Shown: one piece after another, positions 35,932 to 48,480 of the stretch | How the letters are laid out: each line of letters begins with the position of its first letter | Numbering within the stretch: position 1 is the first letter of the stretch | Source of the DNA: Cornus controversa | Taxonomy: Eukaryota; Streptophyta; Magnoliopsida; Cornales; Cornaceae | NCBI GenBank assembly: GCA_026545225.1 | Contig: CM048852.1 | Span: forward strand, 16,844,146-16,908,145 | DNA: 64,000 nucleotides | Direction of reading: 5' to 3' | The notes under the pieces: model-generated | Told to the model about the DNA's origin: nothing | What the model saw: only the letters and a program-made list of their open reading frames with translations | Database searches by the model: none | Translations under genes and position numbers: made by a program

Positions 35932-38002
35932 CGCCCCAGTTTCCGACACCCGGTTAGGAGCGAGGGAAATGGGGGAGAATCCGTAATTTCACCTCAAGTT
36001 CCCACACCCTAATCTCATAAAAACCTATTCTATTGCGGAAGCATTCTATATGCACACCTTTCAAGTGGCATTAAATCATCAATGGCCCTTGCAAATGATT
36101 TTCACGAAAATCGGGCATGACCTATTCTAAATAATCAGCTCCTGGCATATAACACCTGTTTTACAATTCATACGGACACTTCTGGGCACGTGTCCCCCCA
36201 GTATTTATATCTAAACAATAAAAATGGACACTTCTGGGCCAGTGTCCCCCCCAATATTTCTAAAACATGCATAAAATAATCAAAAGAATACATGTCTCAG
36301 TCCTTGAATGTCCGTATTATATACATATACATCACATGAATGAAATACATCTGAAGGGACTGAATCACCATAATTGCTCCATACATCTAATCCAAATGCC
36401 CTAGTTATACATTAAATTCCAAAGAATTTAACTACTACCTCTGCCACCGGTACTATGAGTCCTCTGACTGACTCCGAAATCAGCAATACCTGCAAAACCT
36501 GGGAGGGGGTGAGCTCAAAGGCCCAACAAGGTATGTAGAACCATACTATCATCGCAGCAGCAGGTCGATCCTCACATATTCTCAAAAATATACATGCACT
36601 TAAATATATCACGATATTTAAAGTCATGCCCCTCCTAGCATACATGAATCACAATGCATATGGCAGTTCTAGCACTTATGAACATTTAAATCTACAACAC
36701 ATGGTTTATGAAGATCATTTACGACATGTTCAAAGGCAAAACCCATCAAACATCAATATGTATAGAAACATATATGAACAGAAGCATTTACGTGAACAAT
36801 GTAAATCAAATACCACATCACCTACTCAACAAGATCCATAGAGTCATGCATAAACGCACATTAAATCACTACATGTCTACATGATATGTATACATGCTTT
36901 TTACCCATAAACAATCACGTTTTTCAAATCATGCGTGATGCTTTCCACCTCAATGCATATACATATATATATATATATATATCAACTTGACAGTCACATC
37001 TCGTATATATAACTCATGCCACAAATTTTTGGAAATCAATTCAATGGGGACTAAGCTTATCACACCATCCATAGTAAGGGTCTCTTCGGCACCCAAACTC
37101 TGCTTGTGCTTTATCGGGTTGCTAACCCGAAGGGAGCACCTCCTCTTGGCCAAGTTTTGGGTCTTTCAACCTAGGGACCATTCCCTCATCTTAATTCTCA
37201 ATGTTGTCACGCCCCAAAAACTCGCTTTTCAAATAGTGCACATAATCACATCAATGCACTTATCCACACCATGAATGCATTTTCGTCAAATCAATGCATT
37301 TTCCTTTCACCTCAAGATTGTCACAATGTCATCACACTCATATCATGGAAATCATCATGCTTATGCATTTTTCAAGAAGTCATATCTTTCATGCATAAAT
37401 CTATAAACACCACATTCTCACATTTTTCACCAATGAACACACTTTTCGCAGAAATCATTCATAGACACATTTGCACACACACAACATATACATATGCCAC
37501 ATCCTGTACATAATCACATACACATATAAATTAGCATAGATATAATCATGCTTTCATTTCAAATAATACATATTACTACGAGCAACCAACATGCATTCTT
37601 ACAACCATATACAATCACACAAATATATGTATACATATATATATATATATATATATCATGTCACCCATATAGGTAGTAAAACATACAGAACAATTCACAT
37701 ATTTCATGCTTTTCCAATCCCCTTCTATACCATATTCAATTTAGCATGCATTTCTACTACTACTACCAGATATAATCACATATATACTTACGTATACTCA
37801 ACTCATGCATAAGAATCATATATGCATGCAAGACAACATTTAGCTAAATATACATATATAATTTAGCATACTTTACACGGCTCAATCCCTAAATATGTAT
37901 AAAACAACGCAAATCAGTATCAGAATCTACCAATGCTCTTACCCTCCAAGCCCACACATATATATATACATACCCACATATATATGTATCCTCACATCCC
38001 AC

Positions 38003-38040
<38 letters not shown>

Positions 38041-39780
38041 ACCTTTATATATATATATCCACATACATATATGCAAATGCCACATATAACTAAATTAAGA
38101 ACATATGTAAAATAAATCAGCATATTTAAAATATACATAGAGATAGAGGCAAGAATCAACTTGCCTTAGGTCCAGCTTTTGCCAAGTCCGCACTTGCAAA
38201 GCAGTCCTTTTTCCATGTCCGGTCCAGTCCAGTGTCAAAGCCCACATGACAATCCTTTGAACCATTTCCTTGCCCTTTCTAATTTCCATAATTGGTCCAA
38301 TTTATTTGTGCAAGCCCATGTATAATTCAAGCCCGTAACTAATTCCAGTCCACATCTGGATTAACCCAAATAACCAATTTCGGCTCACTGTCATGTCCAA
38401 CCCAACTCATATATGAATTTGTTGAACACACACACTCCAGTATATACACTTGCACCAAATTTAACCCAGGAAACCCTCCAATCAAAACCATGTAAATAGG
38501 CAGCCCACTGTCCATGCCAACACCACAAGGCCGCCATTTCCATGGCCAAACAGCCCACAAACCAGAGTTAAAACCGCCCCTAACCGAGCCATTACCTCGC
38601 TGCCAAACAGGCCAAAACACCTATTCTCCAGCCACCCAAAACCCACCATCAGCTGGGCCTCCACCAGCCACCCGTGAACCTCCAATCACCATGGAAGGAA
38701 CCCAAATCCACCAGGACTAACCACCAAACAACCACCCGAAGCCATCTAAATCCACCCAAGCTCAAACGTGAGCTACCAATCCAATCAGCCGAGCCCCAAC
38801 CTCAGCCGACCTCACCGCAGTGAGACCACCTTAGCCGCACCAATCGCCACCTCCCTGCAATGACCCAGCCAATACCAACCCGGAACCAAACACAGCCCAA
38901 ACAAGCCGTGCGCACCATCCTTGGGCCATCCGAAGCCAACCCAACACGACCCACCGCCGAGCCTCTGTCGGTCGTCGATTGGAGCTCCAAGTCAGACCAC
39001 CATACACGGCCGAGCAAGCCATATGACCGAGCTCAGTCGAGTCCCATCGGCGTCCGAACCTTCGGTCGAACCAGCGAACCCAGTCCGTGCGCATCTCCTC
39101 CAACCCGCGAGCTCCACCGCCGGAGGAACCCATCGGCGACGCCTCTGCCGGAGACGGCTCTCGCCGCCGCTGCTGGGGCCGCCGGGACCGACCCCATCCG
39201 CCGCCGTCCCGGCCTCCCTCTCTCTTTCCCCCGATCTCTTCCTCGGCTTCTCTCTCTCTCTCCCCGATCTCCTTTTTCTCCTCTTTTCTTTTCTTTTCTT
39301 TTTCCTTTTCTTTTCTTCTTTTCTCTTTTCTTTCTCTCTTTTTCTCCTTCTGCCGAGACCACCCATTCCTTATCTTCTCTTCAGTCTTTATACACCACAT
39401 ATATTAAAGATCCCACACATGTATATGTACACATATCATAGCACATACACATATATCTATTACACAAATACGCCTCTATATACATGTTTAATAATAAATG
39501 TACCAATAAATATATTTATAATTAAATATAAATATATTCCATATAAATATATATATTTCCATATATATATATATATGCATCCTCCGTCCATATAAAATCC
39601 CGTATTCATATACTTTCTCCACCTCTCTCTCTCTATATATAATCTCATATATATAAATATCCACGTCCAATCTATATATATATATATATATCCACATCTT
39701 TCCGAATTTAATTTATTCGAAAAAAATCAATTCCGGTCAAAATTCACCCGGAACGGGCCAAAAAAATTCCAGTCCTTACA
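35927..39780 (-). repeat. 3' LTR of element C
   Basis: A 3854-bp LTR. It contains the module shared with D's LTRs (about 36870-37400, with an internal TGTCACGCCCC at 37205) and several TA microsatellites (for example 37633-37656 and 38005-38036). It also has a GC-rich stretch (about 38500-39230) and a polypyrimidine tract (about 39220-39350). The long frames on both strands in 38830-39600 mirror each other over low-complexity sequence and are not taken as genes. Confidence 0.93.
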
Positions 39781-42672
39781 ACCTCCCCTCCTTCAAGGAA
39801 TTTCGTCCTCAAAATTAGCATAGTCATGGTCTTTCCAAAACGAACCCTTACCAGACGTCATTCTCGCCAATAAGCGTCACTTTCTCTCTCCACATACCCT
39901 AGGCGCTACACTTGCAACACCTAACTCATAACACTCAAGTCTTGCACAATCTGTGCATCTTAACTGTCGTAAGGCAATATAACCACTTCCGTGACATGAC
40001 TGAGTGACTCCTAAGCCCACGTACAGTTCCCTCACGAAAACCTCCGAAGCACTTGCTTCCTAGAGTCCACAGTCTCTATAAGGCAACACCTTTGACTAAT
40101 CATACCAATCACTCACAGTGATACATCCCTATAATCTGGGATCATCAATATTCGAAGTCATTCTTTTTATTATCAAACATGACTTTCAATCTCTAGCATA
40201 TCATTCCCGGGCTTAGTCCAATATCCTGGGCATCATCACAACACAAACCACGTCAATCCAGTGCACATCACAAGCGCACTCACCAGCAAGGCACGTGACA
40301 GTGTACTCGCCGATAAAAACAACACACAGTGTACTTGCCGCAGCAAGCCACATAATCCTGCCCAGTCTCATAGACTACAACCCACTAGAATCCCATGCCA
40401 AGTCCAGGATCTTACATCCCACTGATTTCACACTCTCATTACTCAAGAGAACTATTTCCTATTTTTCATCGTCCACACCAAGGAATCAGTTGACAATTAA
40501 AGAGAAGTCCTTTCATATCAGCACTTCACTTTAGACAACCCTTACCAATGAAAGTTTAAGGTCGCCTACAGTAACCAATCAGCAATCATACAGTGGCCGC
40601 AGCCCACTGCATTTACATATCCACTGCGTCCACCTCTCCCCTTCATGGTAAGAAACTATCCTCACTTCGGATACCATATGTCAGGATCCTCATCCATTAT
40701 CAACTTATCCTCCTCTTAACATCATATCCACACTTTGATCCAACTGCATCAATCATGCGCATATCACAGTACCCTACTAAGGTCAAGGCACATGAGGAGT
40801 GCACCTGTCCAAAACAAATCATCCAGTCCTGTCCATTTTCATGGACTACATTCCATTGGCATTTAGTGCCAAGATTAGGGTTTTACATGCCCTTAACTTC
40901 ACAATCTCATTTCCCAAGGAATGAATCCGACTTACTCGTCCATTAATCCTACCAGACGTTTTTGACTGTTCGGGTATTTATCCATTCCTTTCCAGCATCT
41001 CACTGACACCCCAAGATCCTGACTGCTTCATCTAGGACCCCACAAATCCCTCCATGCATTACCATTGCATTAAGTCATCATGTGTCCGCTGACTCCAAGA
41101 ATTAGGTCAATTCTGAGTCCACATCTGACTATCTCAATAACACTTCTTAGACATATTCTGTCCAGAATCCCGGTATCCCAATACCACCAATATCCTTAGT
41201 CAATTAACTGACCTCTAGTCCTCAATAATCGTGCGAGAGTGCAACGTATATCTGGACTACCAAACTCTCTGTCTAGAAAGTCCTAAGGCAAATCATGCCC
41301 TTCTCCATCCGCACAAGACTCTTACTCCAAAGTCTATCACAACATGTCTATTTCAACATCACAGCCCACTCGGGTTCAAACCTCTACCCAGGTTTACAAA
41401 TTCTCAAAACCAAAACTTGTAGGTGACTACATGTCACTACTAACCAGGTGACGCCAAATGTAGCACAAAAGGGGTAATGCACAGTCACATGAATCACGTA
41501 TAGCACATAGCATATAACATACAACATGTTAATCAAATAAACACATACCATGCATGATATGAAATATGATGTATCAAATCAAATCAAACCCTAGCCCTCA
41601 GGCTAACACTAGGAAAATACCCCTGACCATACACAGTCTCGGTACTTCCTCTGCCTGAGCAGTGTAAAACACGGCCCAGTCCCCCCTAGTACACACGTAC
41701 TAGAACACAAAATCTAGAGCAGTTCAAACCAACCTACTCTCATCCTCTGTACTCATTGGTGAACCCCTACCAATCCATCCACATCTGCAGTCGAAGGTAG
41801 CAACCTTGACTATCTACGCCAATCACCTTCAGTGACATCTCCCTACTATAGGGAATTCTTTTATCTGTCATCATCCAGACGAAAAAACTCAACGTCTACA
41901 AGAGCCAGCGTATTGTAAGAGGAATGCTAATCCAAGAAAAATGTTTAGCTAGTCCATTTTTCCCAGTTAGCCCAACTCCGGCAATATGCCTTCCTTGTAT
42001 TCCATCTCAATCCCGATTGCCAACCCCGGCAAAACACTCATCAATCTCATAAGTCCCTAAGTATCTCTAAGAACTTAAACACTCGCAAACTTCCTGGCGG
42101 TATCTCCTCATTGCTCACTAATGAGACTTAATCACCAAGTCAAAGGTCTAAACTCAACCAATTCTGGGAGTTATTGCCAATCAAAACCAATTTTACATTC
42201 CAACACTTTGATCTTTCATTAGGATTGCTCATACCGAGCAAGTCATTCCACTATCATCCATAGATAATCAAACCTATCATCTAGACAACTACCAACCATT
42301 GTCTATCTCCAAACCAACACGTGGTTTGACCCCTTCCTTAGGTATTCGAACCTACGACTTTGATACCCTAGGTTTTTCAAACCTAGTGCTTTACTAGCAA
42401 TCCATAAGTTCCTCAAATCCTCAACCTTTACCCGTCGCCCCTAGGTATTCCAACCTAGTGCTCTCATAGCATTCTGGTATTACGTACATAATCCAACCTT
42501 CTCAACCATACACGTGATATGTCCATTCCCTTCGTCCCTAGGTATTCCAACCTAGTGCTCTGATACCAAGCTGTTGGTATCAGACACTTGATCGAATCCT
42601 CATAATCCCAAACGTGACCCGACTATCACCCGTCGTCCCTAGGTATTCTGACCTAGAGCTCTGATACCATGT
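39781..42672 (-). other. Body of element C without recognised genes
   Basis: About 2.9 kb. The left end holds the purine-rich tract (sense AAGGAGGGGAGGT, next to the 3' LTR) and the AATTTTGAGGACGAAATT motif. The right end holds the repeated primer-site leader (42333-42669). Between them no frame longer than about 120 codons is seen, and none resembles gag or pol. The base composition is CA-rich on + and fairly uniform. Confidence 0.8.
42333..42669 (-). repeat. Four-copy tandem repeat containing the primer-binding site (element C leader)
   Basis: The + strand phrase CCTAGGTATTCYRACCTAG followed by GCTCTGATACCA occurs at 42631-42669, 42533-42568, 42433-42470 and 42333-42369, a period of about 98-100 bp. 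The first copy is the working primer site beside the LTR. The second keeps the full 12-base initiator tRNA-Met complement, and the third and fourth are diverged. Element D has the same phrase once (9617-9660). Confidence 0.75.
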
Positions 42673-44742
42673 TGTCACGCCCCAGTTTCCGACACCCGGT
42701 TAGGAGCGAGGGAAACGGGGGTGAATCCGTACTTTCACCTCAAGTTCCCACACCTTAATCTCATAAAAACCTATTCTATTGCGGAAGCATTCTATATGCA
42801 CACCCTTCAAGTGGCATTAAATCATCAATGGCCCTTGCAAATGATTTTCACGAAAATCGGGCATGACCTATTCTAAATAATCAGCTCCTGGCATATAACA
42901 CCTGCTTTACAATTCATACGGACACTTCTGGGCACGTGTCCCCCCAGTATTTATATCTAAACAATAAAAATGGACAATTCTGGGCCCGTGTCCCCCCCAA
43001 TATTTCTAAAACATGCATAAAATAATCAAAAGAATACATGTCTCAGTCCTTGAATGTCCGTATTATATACATATACATCACATGAATGAAATACATCTGA
43101 AGGGACTGAATCACCATAATTGCTCCATACATCTAATCCAAATGCCCTAGTTATACATTAAATTCCAAAGAATTTAACTACTACCTCTGCCACCGGTACT
43201 ATGAGTCCTCTGATTGACTCCGAAATCAGCAATACCTGCAAAACCTGGGAGGGGGTGAGCTCAAAGGCCCAACAAGGTATGTAGAACCATACTATCATCG
43301 CAGCAGCAGGTCGATCCTCACATATTCTCAAAAATATATATGCACTTAAATATATCACGATATTTAAAGTCATGCCGCTCCTAGCATACATGAATCACAA
43401 TGCATATGGCAGTTCTAGCACTTATGAACATTTAAATCTATAACACATGGTTTATGAAGATCATTTACGACATGTTCAAAGGCAAAACCCATCAAACATC
43501 AATATGTATAGAAACATATATGAACAGAAGCATTTACATGAACAATGTAAATCAAATACCACATCACCTACTCAACAAGATCCATAGAGTCATGCATAAA
43601 TGCACATTAAATCGCTACATGTCTACATGATATGTATACATGCTTTTTACTCATAAACAATCACGTTTTTCAAATCATGCGTGATGCTTTCCACCTCAAT
43701 GCATATACATATATATATATATATATATATCAACTTGACAGTCACATCTCGTATATATAACTCATGCCACTAATTTTCGAAAATCAATTCAATGGGGACT
43801 AAGCTTATCACACCATCCATAGTAAGGGTCTCTTCGGCACCCAAACTCTGCTTGTGCTTTATCGGGTTGCTAACCCGAAGGGAGCACCTCCTCTTGGCCA
43901 AGTTTTGGGTCTTTCACCCTAGGGACCATTCCCTCATCTTAATTCTCAATGTTGTCACGCCCCAAAAACTCGTTTTTCAAATAGTGCACATAATCACATC
44001 AATGCACTTATCCACACCATGAATGCATTTTCGTCAAATCAATGCATTTTCCTTTCACCTCAAGATTGTCACAATGTCATCACACTCATATCATGGAAAT
44101 CATCATGCTTATGCATTTTTCAAGAAGTCATATCTTTCATTCATAAATCTATAAACACCACATTCTCACATTTTTCACCAATGAACACACTTTTCACATA
44201 AATCATTCATAGACACATTTGCACACACAAAACATATACATATGCCACATCCTGTACATAATCACATACACATATAAATTAGCATAGATATAATCATGCT
44301 TTCATTTCAAATAATACATTTTAGTACGAACAACCAACATGCATTCTTACAACCATATACAATCACACAAATATATGTATACATATATATATATATCATG
44401 TCACCCATATAGGTAGTAAAACATACAGAACAATTCACATATTTCATGCTTTTCCAATCCCCTTCTATACCATATTCAATTTAGCATGCATTTCTACTAC
44501 TACTACCAAATATAATCACATATATACTTACGTATACTCAACTCATGCATAAGAATCATATATGCATGCAAGACAACATTTAGCTAAATATACATATATA
44601 ATTTAGCATACTTTACACGGCTCAATCCCTAAATATGCATATAACAACGCAAATCAGTATCAGAATCTACCAATGCTCTTACCCTCCAAGCCCACACATA
44701 TATATATACATACCCACATATATATGTATCCTCACATCCCAC

Positions 44743-44780
<38 letters not shown>

Positions 44781-46535
44781 ACCTTTATATATATATATGC
44801 ACATACATACATGCAAACGCCACATATGACTAAATTAAGAACATATGTAAAATAAATCAGCATATTTAAAATATACATAGAGATAGAGGCAAGAATCAAC
44901 TTGCCTTAGGTCCAGCTTTCGCCAAGTCCGCACTTGCAAAGCGGTCCTTTTTCCATGTCCGGTCCAGTCCAGTGTCAAAGCCCACATGACAATCCTTTGA
45001 ACCATTTCCTTGCCCTTTCTAATTTCCATAATTGGTCCAATTTATTTGTGCAAGCCCATGTATAATTCAAGCCCGTAACTAATTCCAGTCCACATCTGGA
45101 TTAACCCAAATAACCAATTTTGGCTCACTGTCATGTCCAACCCAACTCATATATGAATTTGTTGAACACACACACTCCAGTATATACACTTGCACCAAAT
45201 TTAACCCAGGAAACCCTCCAATCAAAACCATGTAAATAGGCAGCCCACTGTCCATGCCGACACCACAAGGCCGCCATTTCCATGGCCAAATAGCCCACAA
45301 ACCAGAGTTAAAACCACCCCTAACCGAGCCATTACCTCGCTGCCAAACAGGCCAAAACACCCATTGTCCAGCCACCCAAAACCCACCATCAGCTGGGCCT
45401 CCACCAGCCACCCATGAACCTCCAATCACCATGGAAGGAACCCAAATCCACCAGGACTAACCACCAAACAACCACCCGAAGCCATCTAAATCCACCCAAG
45501 CTCAAACGTGAGCTACCAATCCAATCAGCCGAGCCCTAACCTCAGCCGACCTCACCGCCGTGAGACCACCTTAGCCGCACCAATCGCCACCTCCCTGCGA
45601 TGACCCAGCCAATACCAACCCGAAACCAAACACAGCCCAAACAAGCCGTGCGCACCATCCTTGGGCCATCCGAAGCCAACCCAACACGACCCACCGCCGA
45701 GCCTCTGTCGGTCGTCGATTGGAGCTCCAAGTCAGACCACCATACACGGCCGAGCAAGCCATATGACCGAGCTCAGTCGAGTCCCATCGACGTCCGAACC
45801 TTCGGTCGAACCAGCGAACCCAGTCCGTGCGCATCTCCTCCAACCCGCGAGCTCCACCGCCGGAGGAACCCATCGGTGACGCATCTGCCGGAGACGGCTC
45901 TCGCCGCCGCTGCTGGGGCCGCCGGGACCGACCCCATCCGCCGCCGTCCCGGCCTCCCTCTCTCTTTCCCCCAATCTCTTCCTCGGCTTCTCTCTCTCTC
46001 TCCCCGATCTCCTTTTTCTCCTCTTTTCTTTTCTTTTCTTTTCTTTTTCTTTCTTTTTCCTTTTCTTTTCTTCTTTTCTCTTTTCTTTCTCTCTTTTTCT
46101 CCTTCTGCCGAGACCACCCATTCCTTATCTTCTCTTCATTCTTTATACACCACATATATTAAAGATCCCACACATGTATATGTACACATATCATAGCACA
46201 TACACATATATCTATTACACAAATACGCCTCTATATACATGTTTAATAATACATGTACCAATAAATATATTTATAATTAAATATAAATATATTCCATATA
46301 AATATATATATTTCCATATATATATATATATGCATCCTCCGTCCATATAAAATCCCATATTCATATACTTTCTCCACCTCTCTCTCTATATATATAATCT
46401 CATATATATAAATATCCACTTCCAATCTATATATATATATATATATCCACATCTTTTTGAATTTAATTTATTCATAAAAAATTAATTCCGGTCAAAATTC
46501 ACCCGGAACGGGCCAAAAAAATTCCAGTCCTTACA
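42673..46535 (-). repeat. 5' LTR of element C
   Basis: A 3863-bp LTR, partner of 35927-39780 with near-identical layout, including the internal TGTCACGCCCC at 43953, the TA runs and the polypyrimidine tract (about 45960-46095). That tract is 10-15 bp longer than in the partner. Confidence 0.93.
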
Positions 46536-47560
46536 GAGTCTTACTAGCGTAATAGATGACATGTGGCCGTTTCTCTTCTCTTTGTCCCAACACTGCTCCC
46601 ACTGCATAATCAGAGGCGTCACACATGATTTCAGAAGGTAAAACCCATTTTGGAGACTACATGATTGGTGCACAGGATAACAGAGATCGAAGCTTTTCAA
46701 AAGCTTGCACACATTCTTCATCAAAGATAAAGGGAACATCTTTAGATAACAAATGGCACAATGGTCGAGCAATTTTACTGAAATCCTTAATGAATCATCT
46801 ATAGAACCCAGCATGGCCTAAGAAAGATCGAACTTGCCTTACTGAAGTTGGATGAGGCAGAGTTGCAATTAGGTCAATTTTTGCTTTATCAACTTCAATA
46901 CCTCTTTCTGAAACAATATATCCCAATACAATACCCTCTTTTACCATGAAATGGCTCTTCTCCCAATTGAGTACCAAATTACGCTATCAGCACCTTTGAA
47001 GCACCAGTGATAAATTACTCAGACAGTGTTCAAAGGATGATCCAAAAATAGAGAAATCAACCATGAGCACCTCCAAGAATTTTTCCACCATGTCAGAAAA
47101 GATGGCCATCATACACCTCTGGAATGTCGCCGGAGCATTACATAATCCAAATGGCATACGACGATAAGCAAAAGTACCAAAGGGACAAGTGAAAGTAGTC
47201 TTCTCTTGATCTTCTGGATCTATAGCCACTTGATTATAACCGGAGTAACCATCCAGAAAGCAATAATAACTCTGACCAGCTAACCTTTCAAGTATTTAAT
47301 CAATAAATGGAAGAGGGAAGTGATCCTTCCTTGTCATAGAATTGAGCTTCCTGTAATCAATGCAAACACGCCAAACTGTGGCAGTACGTTGTGGAACAAG
47401 CTCTCCCACAGAGTTAGGGACAATGGTAAGACCAGACTTCTTAGGAACCACTTGTGTTGGACTCACTCATGTGCTGTCAAAAATTGGATAAATGATGCCT
47501 GCATCAAGTAACTTGACAACCTCTTTCTTTACCACCTCTTTCATATTGGGGTTCAGTCAC
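46536..47560 (-). pseudogene. Reverse transcriptase and first half of RNase H of element B
   Basis: Minus strand. RT is recognised from the CIDYRKLNS-like start (near 47350), TTFTCPFGTFAYRRMPFGLCNAPATFQRCM, the active-site region (near 47060), NLVLNWEKSHFMVKEGIVLGYIVS and VRQVRSFLGHAGFYR (about 46800). RNase H begins after it and is interrupted at 46536 by element C. Sequence and order are those of Athila-like Ty3/gypsy; compare 59340-60120 of G. It is a broken fossil. Confidence 0.88.
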
Positions 47561-48480
47561 CTCTGTGCCTCACGATGTTGATATAAGACCTCTACTAAGC
47601 TCTTCTCTTGAATTTCTATCAGATCAGAGGCAATTATAACAGGAAGAGTTTTCTGTGCCCCCAAAAATACATATTTCAACTTGTCAGGCAAAAGCTTCAG
47701 CCCTAATGATGGAGGAGACTCCAATGAAGGCACTAGGGGAGTGCTAGAGAGAGAAGGTAGTGGCTCAATTGGAATTCTCCGAGGTGGAGTATTCTGAATA
47801 GCATCCACTTTCAGCATAGAATGCACTTCTTCACACAACCCTTCATCATTAATGTTCTCGAAGTCATAAAGAGACTTGCATACCTCCAAGGAGTTTTGAG
47901 ATATAGATGATGACACAGATTCCTCTACACATTCATCAGTATCATCCATACAGAACACCTCACTCTGATCTAGAGGGTGTTGGATAGCATTGAACACATT
48001 AAGCTTGACATTCATGTTGCCAAATGAAATATCCATGATCCCTGACCTACAATTTATACAAGCATCAGCTGTAGCTAAGAAAGGTCGACCAAGAATCACT
48101 GGAATGTGCCTCTTTGGATTGTGAACCGGCTCAGTGTCAAGTACAATGAAATCAACAGGAAAGTAGAACTTGTCCACTTTAATGAGCACATCTTCTATGA
48201 TTCCTCGGGGTTGCTTTGTTGATCTATCTGCAAATTGTAATATCACCGAGGTAGGCTTCAATTCTCCCAAGCCCAATTGTAAGTAAACTGAATAAGGGAG
48301 CAAATTCACACTTGCACCCAAATCAAGAAGAGTTTTATCCACATGGTGCTCCCCAATGATGCATGAGATAGTTGGAGCACCAGGATCTTTGTACTTGGGA
48401 GGAGTACACTGTTGAATTCTCGAACTTATTTGTTGTGGCAACATCACTTTCTTTGGCACATGGCTTTTAGAACGCCTTTT
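47557..48480 (-). pseudogene. Protease region of element B
   Basis: Minus strand. The retroviral-type aspartic protease is seen from TLLDLGASVNLLPYSVYLQLG (near 48290-48350), VILQFADRSTKQPRGIIEDVLIKVDKFYFPVDFIVLD and HIPVILGRPFLATADACINCRSG. A variable acidic spacer (near 47860-47960) and the start of the RT module (ALGLKLLPDKLKYVFLG-like) follow. The protein is about 60% alike by eye to the same stretch of G and A. It would mature the polyprotein in the particle. Confidence 0.88.

Larger units (their letters stand above)
35927..46535 (-). mobile_element. Element C: LARD-like non-autonomous element related to Tekay/Del
   Basis: Two very long LTRs (3854 and 3863 bp; ends TGTCACGCCCCAG...AGTCCTTACA) flank a body of only 2.9 kb, with a perfect GAGTC duplication (35922-35926 and 46536-46540). 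The primer site beside the right LTR matches initiator tRNA-Met over 12 bases. The body start beside the left LTR carries AATTTTGAGGACGAAATT, the Tekay-type tail. No gag or pol is recognised, as expected of a large retrotransposon derivative. LTRs differ by about 1-2% by eye, so it is probably the youngest insertion here. Apart from having no genes it looks whole. Confidence 0.9.

Noticed and set aside
37633-38060. TA-rich runs as replication origins or promoters
   Set aside because: Plain TA microsatellites within C's LTR that differ in length between the two LTRs; nothing shows a specific role.
38830-39600. Long overlapping frames on both strands (up to about 225 codons), repeated at 45570-46200
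   Set aside because: They lie in GC-rich and polypyrimidine sequence of the C LTRs, show Ser/Leu/Phe or Lys/Arg/Glu low complexity, and are shared only because the LTRs are recent duplicates. No domain is visible.
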